Part shown: positions 7,481-13,866 of the stretch, one piece after another
Numbering within the stretch: position 1 is the first letter of the stretch
Layout of the letters: every line of letters starts with the position of its first letter
NCBI GenBank assembly: GCA_964411235.1
Contig: CAYPKE010000046.1
Coordinates: 1 to 16,114 of the forward strand
Direction: 5' to 3'
Origin: JAAYKM01 sp964411235
GTDB lineage: Bacteria; Desulfobacterota; Syntrophia; Syntrophales; JAAYKM01
DNA: 16,114 nt
Translations under genes and position numbers: made by a program
The notes under the pieces: model-generated
What the model was told of the DNA's origin: nothing
Database searches by the model: none
Seen by the model: only the letters and a program-made list of their open reading frames with translations

Positions 7481-7635
7481 TCAAGAACCTCCTTCCTGGT
7501 CTGAACAGAATCCGAGAGGCCACCTGCCGCCCTTCTTTACTATTCCCATGCCTTGTCCTCCTCATTCCCGTTTGCAAATACCCGATCATGATGATAGGTG
7601 TTAACCTCTTTGCAGATTCCAGGAGGAAAGGGCAT

Positions 7636-8175
7636 ATGCTCGACGAAAAGAATGCTGTCCTGATCGTCATCGACATCCAGGGAAATCTGGCCCGAACCGC
7701 CGCCGATCAGGAACTGCTCTTTGATAGCACCCGCAAGCTCATCCAGGGGGCGACAGTTTTCGGGCTCCCCGTGATCGTCACCGAACAGATTCCGGAGAAA
7801 CTGGGAACCACGATTCCGGAAGTCGCCGAGTTCCTGGAGGGGATCAACCGCATTCCCAAGGAAACGTTCAGTTGCTGCGCTAACGCCACTTTTATGGAGG
7901 TTTTTCGCAAAACCGGCCGCAGCCAGGTGCTTCTATGTGGTATCGAATCCCACATCTGCGTCTACCAGACAGCGATGGACCTACTGTCGCATGGTTTTGA
8001 AGTGCACGTCGTCGCCGACGCCGTTTCGTCACGGACGGCAAGGAACCGGGAGATCGGCCTCAGCAAGATGATTTCCGCAGGCGCATACCTGACCAGCACG
8101 GAAACGGTCCTCTTCGAACTCCTGAAAACGGCGGACAGTGCGAACTTCAAGGAAATTTTCAGGATTGTCAAGTGA
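7636..8175 (+). CDS. Isochorismatase-family cysteine hydrolase (YcaC-like)
   Basis: Members hydrolyse amides or vinyl ethers through an Asp-Lys-Cys triad. The 179-residue protein shows all three: Asp13 (LIVIDIQGNLA), Lys75 (NRIPKETFSC) and Cys108 (LLCGIESHICVYQTA), and it ends with the usual DAVSSRTARNREIGL segment. The GIESHICV and length point to the YcaC-like branch, whose physiological substrate is mostly unknown; isochorismatase activity itself is not implied. The ATG at 7636 has AGGAGG 9 bases upstream. The frame is open 68 codons further upstream, but that extension has no family resemblance. It is divergent from hisH and 130 bases before the BKACE gene, so membership in the glycan cluster is possible but less certain than for the later genes. 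Confidence 0.9.
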   Translation: MLDEKNAVLIVIDIQGNLARTAADQELLFDSTRKLIQGATVFGLPVIVTEQIPEKLGTTIPEVAEFLEGINRIPKETFSCCANATFMEVFRKTGRSQVLLCGIESHICVYQTAMDLLSHGFEVHVVADAVSSRTARNREIGLSKMISAGAYLTSTETVLFELLKTADSANFKEIFRIVK

Positions 8176-8179
8176 ATCC

Positions 8180-8273
8180 GCCGGATGTCCATAAAATCCG
8201 GCATAAAGCCTTCATCTCCGGCAGTTGCCGTTTTACGCAACATAGCGGTGAATCCTGTTACAAAAGCAGTAAC
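8180..8273 (+). repeat. Run of three inverted repeats between the hydrolase and BKACE genes
   Basis: Three short perfect inverted repeats follow one another: GCCGGAT/ATCCGGC (8180-8186 and 8196-8202, 9-base loop), GTTGC/GCAAC (8224-8228 and 8237-8241) and GTTAC/GTAAC (8257-8261 and 8269-8273). The first begins 5 bases after the hydrolase stop, but no run of T follows, so a classical intrinsic terminator is not convincing. The set could be an attenuating or RNA-processing leader for the BKACE gene, or chance for the two 5-base stems. Confidence 0.35.
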
Positions 8274-8305
8274 CGGCTAAAACAAACTCTTTCCGGAATT
8301 TCACG

Positions 8306-9205
8306 ATGGATCTGATCCTCAATTTTGCCCCCACCGGCATGATCCCCACCAAGGAGATGACGCCCTATGTTCCGATAACGGTTCAGGAAATTGTGGAGGA
8401 CGTCCACGAGGCCTTTGAAATCGGCATCACCATGGTTCATCTGCACGCCCGCGACCGACATACGGGGGACCCGACATACAAGGCCGAGGTATACGGCGAC
8501 ATCATTGCAGGGATCCGAAAATTTTCCCGGGATCTTGTCATCACGGTTTCATTGAGCGGAAGAAACTACAATGAATTCAACAAAAGAACCGAAGTTTTGC
8601 AACTTTGCGGCGATGAAAAACCGGACATGGGAAGCCTTACCCTGAGTTCCCTGAATTTCAACAAACAGGCCAGCGTCAATTCACCGGATATGATCCAGGC
8701 GATTGCCCAGGAAATGCTGAAACGCGGCATCATGGCCGAACTGGAAGCTTTCGATAACGGCATGATCAACTATGCAAAATACCTGTCGGGGAAAGGTTTG
8801 ATCGAGCCCCCCTTTTATTTTAATTTGATTTTCGGAAACATTGCCTGCGCCCAGGCCGATCTTTTGCACAGCGGCATTATGCTCAATGATATGCCGTCCC
8901 GTTCCCTATGGAGCATGGGAGCCGTCGGTGATCATCAGCTGCGGATGAATGCCATCACGATCGCCATGGATGGCGGCGTCAGAGTCGGCCTCGAGGACAA
9001 TATCTGGTATGATCCGGCCCGCACCAGGCTGGCCCGCAACAGCGACCTGGTCAGTCGCATCCACACCATAGCGAATGCCAATGAAAGAAACGTCATGAAA
9101 CCGGCCGAATTGCGAAAAGTGCTTCATCTGGAAAACGGTCATGGCCGATACGGTCGGATAGCAGGAGGCGATGCGGACTCTTCGCTTAACGCAAATAGAT
9201 CATGA
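8306..9205 (+). CDS. BKACE-family (DUF849) beta-keto acid cleavage enzyme
   Basis: BKACE enzymes are zinc-dependent barrels that react a beta-keto acid with acetyl-CoA to give a new CoA thioester and acetoacetate; the best known member is Kce of lysine fermentation. The 299-residue protein has zinc ligands His45 and His47 (MVHLHARD) and Glu230 in GGVRVGLEDN, with Arg226 and Asp231 and Ser82 also kept relative to Kce as I remember it. At Kce Glu14 it has Ile13 (TGMIPTKE), which suggests that it is not a 3-keto-5-aminohexanoate cleaver. The last 25 residues are low in resemblance. The ATG has only a weak GGAA upstream. It is followed after 27 bases by the deacetylase, an unusual setting for this family. 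The substrate is unknown. Confidence 0.88.
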   Translation: MDLILNFAPTGMIPTKEMTPYVPITVQEIVEDVHEAFEIGITMVHLHARDRHTGDPTYKAEVYGDIIAGIRKFSRDLVITVSLSGRNYNEFNKRTEVLQLCGDEKPDMGSLTLSSLNFNKQASVNSPDMIQAIAQEMLKRGIMAELEAFDNGMINYAKYLSGKGLIEPPFYFNLIFGNIACAQADLLHSGIMLNDMPSRSLWSMGAVGDHQLRMNAITIAMDGGVRVGLEDNIWYDPARTRLARNSDLVSRIHTIANANERNVMKPAELRKVLHLENGHGRYGRIAGGDADSSLNANRS

Positions 9206-9232
9206 TCCGTACACCGCGAAAACACCTATTTC

Positions 9233-9997
9233 ATGAAAAAAGTGATTATCACAACGAGCTGGGATGATGGACACCCTCTTGATCTCAAATTGGCGGAGTT
9301 GCTTCTGAGATATAACGTTCCAGCGACCTTCTACATCCCCGTCAAAAACATTGGAAGACCTTGCCTAACCGCCACGGAACTCATCCAGATCGCCCGTAAT
9401 TTCGATATCGGCGGTCATGCTTATCACCACACCGACCTTACCCGGCTATCACAAGCCGAAGCCAGACAGGAAATCACAAGGGGGAAAGACACGCTCGAAA
9501 ACATCATCGGAAGGAGCTTATACACTTTCTGTTATCCGATGGGAAGATATAACACCTTCCTGAAAAGAATCGTTCAAACAGCCGGATTCAGAGGGGCGCG
9601 AACGACAAAGCCGCTGAAACGCAGAATCACTGATCCCTTCCAGGCAGGAACACTGGTACAGGCTCATGATTTTCCCCGGAGCCATTACATTATGACTGCA
9701 CTCGAATCGATGGATGCGGGATTAACCGGTTATATCCTGAAAAAAAGTCTTTATGCCGAGAAATGGGACAGGATCGCAATAAAAACCTTGGAATACATCG
9801 TCAAACACGGCGGTGTCTGGCACCTATGGGGCCATTCCTGGGAAATAGACGCCCACGATAACTGGCGCAGGCTGACCCACGTACTGCAGGAAATCAAACG
9901 CTTATCTGGCCAAATCGAAAAAGTGGACAATAGCCGACTGGTGGAGATGCTTTTTTCGAGGCAACCTGTCAGCGAGGTGGCGCGTGATCGAAATTAA
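9233..9997 (+). CDS. NodB-type polysaccharide deacetylase
   Basis: This carbohydrate esterase family 4-like protein (254 residues) would remove N- or O-acetyl groups from a sugar or glycan. Motif 1 is TSWDDGHPLD (Asp11, Asp12), a variant of the usual TFDDG. Motif 2 is GGHAYHHTDL, with metal-binding His62 and His66 in the H-x3-H spacing. FCYPMGRYN at 99-107 fits motif 3, and HLWGHSWEI at 197-205 replaces the usual motif 5 histidine segment. No signal peptide or membrane helix is visible, so it is probably cytoplasmic and would act on a nucleotide sugar or lipid-linked intermediate rather than a secreted polymer; this is inference. No clear ribosome binding site is seen. Its end overlaps the acyltransferase start by 14 bases. 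Confidence 0.9.
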   Translation: MKKVIITTSWDDGHPLDLKLAELLLRYNVPATFYIPVKNIGRPCLTATELIQIARNFDIGGHAYHHTDLTRLSQAEARQEITRGKDTLENIIGRSLYTFCYPMGRYNTFLKRIVQTAGFRGARTTKPLKRRITDPFQAGTLVQAHDFPRSHYIMTALESMDAGLTGYILKKSLYAEKWDRIAIKTLEYIVKHGGVWHLWGHSWEIDAHDNWRRLTHVLQEIKRLSGQIEKVDNSRLVEMLFSRQPVSEVARDRN

Positions 9998-11069
9998 ACC
10001 CGTCAGGCACAAGGACTGCCAGGAGGTCTTGATTAATCTGTTTCGCACCTCCTTCCGTCGGGAGATGTCTGAACAACTTTGGAATTGGAAATACATCAAT
10101 CATCCTCTCGCATTATCCGAACCGGAAGTCATTGTGGCAATGGATAAAGGCAAGATCGTAGGGGCCAGACCCTTTCTGCTGATGGAACTGCAATATAAAG
10201 GCGAAAGGTTGATCGGCGCCGAGCATTGCGATACGATGGTCCATCCCGAATACCGAAATAAAGGCATTTTCAATAAAATGGGGACTTATTCCATTCGGTA
10301 TTTGAAAGAGCATCACTGTGCCGTAACCTACGGCTTTCCTAATGCGCAGTCCCGCCAAGGATTTCTGAATCAAGGGTACCGCATCGTCGCTCCGACCGAA
10401 ATCCTCTTCCGGCCACTTAAGCCACAGAGATTAATTTCGCAAAAGACGCACAGCCGCTGGATCGGACATGCCGTCGGCTCCGCCTACGAAGTCCTTTCCA
10501 AACTCAAATTTGTACGTAATCATCGTACAAACGTTATTCGTACCGTCGTGCGGGAAACCTGCGAAGAAAAGTTTCCGCTTTTAAACACCTGGCAGGACAG
10601 GGAAAAGATCGACCTTGTTAGAAGCAAGACGAATCTCAAATGGCGTTTTGATCATCATCCGCATCACACATATCGATACATCCTGGCAGAGAAAGAGGGA
10701 ACTTTCAGCGGCTATGCCGTAATCAGTGTTCAGGAACAGAACGACGGTCAGAAAAGGGGCATCATCATGGATTACTTGATTCAAGACCATGATCCCGAAT
10801 GCTTCCGGGCGGTCCTTAAGAAAGCTTCCTGTGAACTGGCAAGAGCCGGTGCTGATATTGTTGTCATTTGGGCTCCCTGTGAATCGGCCCTGCGAAATGA
10901 ATTAATTGAAATCCTTGGGTTCAAGTCATCCTGTAAATTCCCCTACAACAAACTTATGGAATCAGGCCACATAGACGCTTTGCTCATTGACGAACGTATT
11001 GGTCGACATATTGATTTCTACGAAAAGCTTAACTGGCGAATGACCTGTGCTTTGGCAGATTTCTTATGA
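9984..11069 (+). CDS. GNAT-like N-acyltransferase of a glycan cluster
   Basis: The 361-residue protein has an N-terminal GNAT fold (about 1-135) with the acyl-CoA binding stretch DTMVHPEYRNKGIFNKM at 83-99, resembling the Eis/Acetyltransf_9 style, followed by GFPNAQSRQGFLNQGY. The second half (about 190-361) looks like a second, degenerate GNAT-like half with IIMDYLIQDHDP and a final Arg-Phe-rich end. Such proteins often transfer acyl groups to amino sugars. It starts at GTG with GAGG 6 bases upstream, inside the end of the deacetylase gene, and ends in an ATGA overlap with the next glycosyltransferase. The acyl donor and acceptor are not known. Confidence 0.8.
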   Translation: MIEIKPVRHKDCQEVLINLFRTSFRREMSEQLWNWKYINHPLALSEPEVIVAMDKGKIVGARPFLLMELQYKGERLIGAEHCDTMVHPEYRNKGIFNKMGTYSIRYLKEHHCAVTYGFPNAQSRQGFLNQGYRIVAPTEILFRPLKPQRLISQKTHSRWIGHAVGSAYEVLSKLKFVRNHRTNVIRTVVRETCEEKFPLLNTWQDREKIDLVRSKTNLKWRFDHHPHHTYRYILAEKEGTFSGYAVISVQEQNDGQKRGIIMDYLIQDHDPECFRAVLKKASCELARAGADIVVIWAPCESALRNELIEILGFKSSCKFPYNKLMESGHIDALLIDERIGRHIDFYEKLNWRMTCALADFL

Positions 11070-12013
11070 ATACACTGAAAACAGACCAATCTTATCCTCC
11101 AGATTTAGGATCAACCTGTTCCGCTCCGGATGGCATTTGCACGCAGGACGGATCCTTAAAAAAAGGAACGGGCATGGTCACGGCATGCAAACTGACCATC
11201 GTTACCGTCTGCTACAATGATCTCGAAGCTCTCAAATGTACGATTGACGCCCTCCGTATACAGAACCGCAAAGATTTCGAACAGATCGTTATCGATGGGG
11301 CATCAACCGACGGCACATCCGCCTACCTGGAAGCAGTCGCGGCAACCTCTCCTGGCTATTTATTTTCCTATATTTCGGAAAGCGACCGAGGCCTTTATGA
11401 CGCCATGAACAAAGGTATTCGGCTGGCACGGGGGAAATGGTGCTGGTTCCTGAATGCGGGAGACATCCCTCATGGCCCGGATACAATCGGCATGATGGTG
11501 GAGGAGCTGGAACATGATCAAGAAAATACGCCGATGCATTTCTTTCAAGCGGAATGTGTAGCGCCCGAGTTCAGCTTTATCAAGGGACGTCCATGCACAG
11601 CAAGGGACTTTATCATGAACATGCCCATATGCCACCAGGGGGTGCTCTATCGGGTAAATCACTTACGCGCGAATCACTACCGATATGATCTGATGTACCC
11701 CATTGTCGCCGATCATGAATTAACCCTGCGCATCTTACGCCAAGCGGCTGATCATGCTCCCATCCCTTTTTCTCGAATGGTTATTGTAAAATTCAATTTG
11801 GAAGGATTGAGCTCACGGAATCTCTTTCAGTTGACAGGCGAACAGATGACTGTTGCCAGACTTCATTTTCCTGAACGAAAGCTCGAAGTCCTCTTGAGAA
11901 TACTGGAATCTTGGGCCATTTGCGGCACAAGCCTTCTTTTGAGATGGCTGGGATTGTATGGTCTGTTCAGGAAGGGTTTCACGAAAATATTTCCCGGTGT
12001 ATCCACGAGATAA
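11066..12013 (+). CDS. Family 2 glycosyltransferase (WcaA/WcaE-like)
   Basis: The GT-A fold protein would transfer a sugar from a nucleotide sugar to a lipid-linked or growing glycan at the inner membrane. Visible motifs (numbered from the first ATG) are LTIVTVCYNDLEALK at 43-57, VIDGASTDGTS at 75-85, ISESDRGLYDAMNKGI at 103-118, FLNAGD at 128-133 and ICHQGVLYR. The C-terminus has a hydrophobic segment (ICGTSLLLRWLGLYGL) that may associate with the membrane. Two starts are possible: 11066, in ATGA overlap with the preceding gene and giving 315 residues, or 11174, with AGGA 7 bases upstream and the normal family N-terminus (279 residues). The first 36 residues have no resemblance to the family. 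Confidence 0.9.
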   Translation: MNTLKTDQSYPPDLGSTCSAPDGICTQDGSLKKGTGMVTACKLTIVTVCYNDLEALKCTIDALRIQNRKDFEQIVIDGASTDGTSAYLEAVAATSPGYLFSYISESDRGLYDAMNKGIRLARGKWCWFLNAGDIPHGPDTIGMMVEELEHDQENTPMHFFQAECVAPEFSFIKGRPCTARDFIMNMPICHQGVLYRVNHLRANHYRYDLMYPIVADHELTLRILRQAADHAPIPFSRMVIVKFNLEGLSSRNLFQLTGEQMTVARLHFPERKLEVLLRILESWAICGTSLLLRWLGLYGLFRKGFTKIFPGVSTR

Positions 12014-12037
12014 CCCAATCATGAAGCTGGAAGACAA

Positions 12038-13240
12038 ATGAAAATTCTCTGTGTCCACAATTATTATAGTTCGTCGACCCCTTCCGGAGAAAACATAGTT
12101 TTCGAAAACGAAGCCACCATGTTGGAAAATCACGGTCAAGAGGTGGTCAGAATGGTTCGCCACAGTGATGAAATTCTTGCGCAAGGACTGCGTGGTCTGG
12201 TTCGGGGCGGTCTTTCCACCCCCTGGAACCCCTCAAGCGCTATCGCCATCAGTCGCATCATTGCGGACTACCGCCCCGACGTGGTCCATGTGCACAACAC
12301 CTTCCCGCTTCTCTCACCTTCCATCTTCAAGAGTATCGGTCACCGGGCGGCAAGGGTGTTGACCCTGCATAACTATCGCCTGGTATGCCCGGCAGCCATC
12401 CCATTACGTAAGGGCCGCATCTGCACGGACTGCGTGGACAGCAAATCCCCATGGCCTGCCCTTCTTTATGGTTGCTACGGTGAAAGCCGTTTGGCTACGG
12501 TACCTCTGGTTTTTTCCGCGTTCCTGCACCGATGGCTTCGAACATGGCACTCCCAGATAGATGCCTTTATTGCCCCTAGCGTATTTCAGAAAGAGCTGAT
12601 GGTATCAGCCGGACTTCCCGCCGAACGGGTTTTCCTCAAACCGCATTTTTTTCCAGGCTTTCCCATTCCCAAGCCATGGGAATTGCGTGATCCTTACGTC
12701 CTATTCGCGGGTCGCCTTTCGGTTGAAAAAGGGGTCGAATATTTAATCCGCGCTTGGCTTGAATGGGGAGAATCCGCTCCGGAGTTGCGCATTCTGGGAG
12801 AAGGCCCCTTGCGCACAGAGCTTCAGCAGCTGGCTTCATTGATGCCGCGGGGTAGAATACATTTTCTCGGCAGCCTTCCCCGGAATAAAACACTGGAAGA
12901 AATCGCCGGAGCCCGGCTCCTGGTTTTGCCGTCTATCTGTTACGAAATATTTTCTCTCGCTCTTACGGAGGCATTTGCCTGTGGAACACCCGTTGCGGTT
13001 TCCAACATCGGACCGTTGCCCTCCATCGTCATAAAAGGCGTTAACGGTACCGTATTCGAGCCAGGCAACGCCCTGTCACTCTATCATGAAGTACAGTCCG
13101 TTTGGAACAATCCGGCTTCTCTGGCAAAGCTTGGTCGTGGTGCACGGACGGCGTTCGAGGACCGCTACAATGAAGAGCGCAACTATAAAATGCTTATGCA
13201 GATCTACGAAAAGGTTGTTGCAGCAGGAAATGCCGGCTAA
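12038..13240 (+). CDS. Family 4 glycosyltransferase (GT-B fold)
   Basis: A retaining glycosyltransferase of 400 residues. The N-terminal domain begins MKILCVHNYY and has SGENIVFENEATMLENHG and VVHVHNTFPLLSPSIF, typical of a GT4 subgroup from polysaccharide clusters. It also has a cysteine-rich segment (Cys117, Cys129, Cys132, Cys146) often present in that subgroup. The C-terminal nucleotide-sugar domain shows FAGRLSVEKG at 223-232 (Arg226, Lys231 for phosphate binding) and the E-x7-E motif Glu303-Glu311 in CYEIFSLALTEAFACGTPV. Spacing after the family 2 enzyme is 24 bases, with GGAAG before the ATG. It is the last gene of the block. The sugar transferred cannot be read from sequence. Confidence 0.93.
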   Translation: MKILCVHNYYSSSTPSGENIVFENEATMLENHGQEVVRMVRHSDEILAQGLRGLVRGGLSTPWNPSSAIAISRIIADYRPDVVHVHNTFPLLSPSIFKSIGHRAARVLTLHNYRLVCPAAIPLRKGRICTDCVDSKSPWPALLYGCYGESRLATVPLVFSAFLHRWLRTWHSQIDAFIAPSVFQKELMVSAGLPAERVFLKPHFFPGFPIPKPWELRDPYVLFAGRLSVEKGVEYLIRAWLEWGESAPELRILGEGPLRTELQQLASLMPRGRIHFLGSLPRNKTLEEIAGARLLVLPSICYEIFSLALTEAFACGTPVAVSNIGPLPSIVIKGVNGTVFEPGNALSLYHEVQSVWNNPASLAKLGRGARTAFEDRYNEERNYKMLMQIYEKVVAAGNAG

Positions 13241-13260
13241 CTTTCGCACATAAAACCAAG

Positions 13261-13434
13261 CTACTTCTTCATGCCGACAAAGTAATAAACAATTGCCGTG
13301 ATGATACTGAACAAGAGTGCGCAGATGATCCAGACAGCTTTCATGCCTGCGCTTAAGCCCTTGTTGTTCACAAGTACATCATATATCACCCAGATGGCAC
13401 AAACCAATGCAACAACCCAAAGTATTGCTTCCAT
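13261..13434 (-). CDS. Small two-helix membrane protein, PLDc_N-like
   Basis: A 57-residue protein with two predicted membrane helices (about 2-21 and 32-53) joined by a short NNKGLSAGMKA loop, ending YYFVGMKK. The pattern (IYDVL after helix 1, WI at helix 2 and a final YYFVG) resembles the PLDc_N domain, a short membrane module found alone in many small proteins of unknown role. The start at 13434 has GGAGG 7 bases upstream; the frame extends 19 codons further, but that part lacks such a site. It is convergent with the glycosyltransferase gene (20 bases between stops) and is a single-gene unit with its own promoter. Function not known. Confidence 0.8.
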   Translation of the reverse strand: MEAILWVVALVCAIWVIYDVLVNNKGLSAGMKAVWIICALLFSIITAIVYYFVGMKK

Positions 13435-13490
13435 TTGATAACCTCCCTGATGATGTAATTGAAAACACGGTTCCTTAATTTCTGTAAGCA

Positions 13491-13519
13491 AGTATAGAAA
13501 AAACTATCCTGGTCGTCAA
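13491..13519 (-). promoter_or_regulatory. Sigma-70 promoter of the small membrane protein
   Basis: On the minus strand TTGACG (13519-13514) and TATACT (13496-13491) are separated by exactly 17 bases; each matches 5 of 6 consensus positions. Transcription would start near 13484, giving a leader of about 50 bases before the ATG at 13434, which has its own strong ribosome binding site. This is the best promoter in the window. Confidence 0.65.
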
Positions 13520-13741
13520 AGATTTTTTACAATAAGGCTTCTTACAATAGTATCTCATCAAGGTATAAGGTGCTGCAACGAATGAAGGGGGATCATCTAT
13601 AAAGCATCGGCCACACCCGGACCGATAAACTAAGAGCATAATGCCTTGACAAAATAGGAAGCAACCTAGATGCATGATCAATTCAGAACGATTAAATTCC
13701 TTCAGTGGATATCCGTCATCGGCAATTCAGATGTGGCCACG

Positions 13742-13763
13742 TATGCCGGACGGCGTCGGCATA
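13742..13763. repeat. Inverted repeat upstream of the propeller lipoprotein
   Basis: TATGCCG (13742-13748) and CGGCATA (13757-13763) form a perfect 7-base stem with an 8-base loop, about 90 bases before the lipoprotein start. No coding gene ends just before it and no T run follows, so it is more likely an operator or leader hairpin than a terminator. It could also be chance. Confidence 0.35.
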
Positions 13764-13842
13764 ATACGCCATAAATAAATGCGATGCGCATCAGGGTCGA
13801 AAACATGTCATGGACGCTGATCATCATGCCAGGGAGGCAAAG

Positions 13843-13866
13843 ATGGCCCGTCTTTATGACCGTTAA
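13843..13866 (+). CDS. Possible seven-codon leader ORF overlapping the lipoprotein start
   Basis: AGGGAGG at 13831-13837 is placed 5 bases before an ATG that encodes only MARLYDR before a TAA. This mini-ORF overlaps the first codons of the lipoprotein gene (ATG at 13856) in another frame, so ribosomes ending at 13866 would be within a few bases of that start. It could couple translation. Alternatively the GGAGG simply serves the lipoprotein start at an unusually long distance of 18 bases. Confidence 0.3.
   Translation: MARLYDR

Larger units (their letters stand above)
13435..13855. other. AT-rich intergenic region with a minus-strand promoter and a 7-base inverted repeat
   Basis: No gene was recognised in this 421-base stretch apart from the short leader ORF at its right end. 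It contains the strong minus-strand promoter at 13491-13519 and an inverted repeat at 13742-13763. A perfect 10-base palindrome (GATGCGCATC, 13783-13792) also lies here. ORFs that cross it have no family resemblance or ribosome binding site. The plus-strand promoter of the propeller lipoprotein should be here, but no good -35/-10 pair was found. Confidence 0.6.

Noticed and set aside
13646..13674. TTGACA at 13646-13651 as a plus-strand promoter for the propeller lipoprotein
   Set aside because: No acceptable -10 element lies 16-18 bases downstream.
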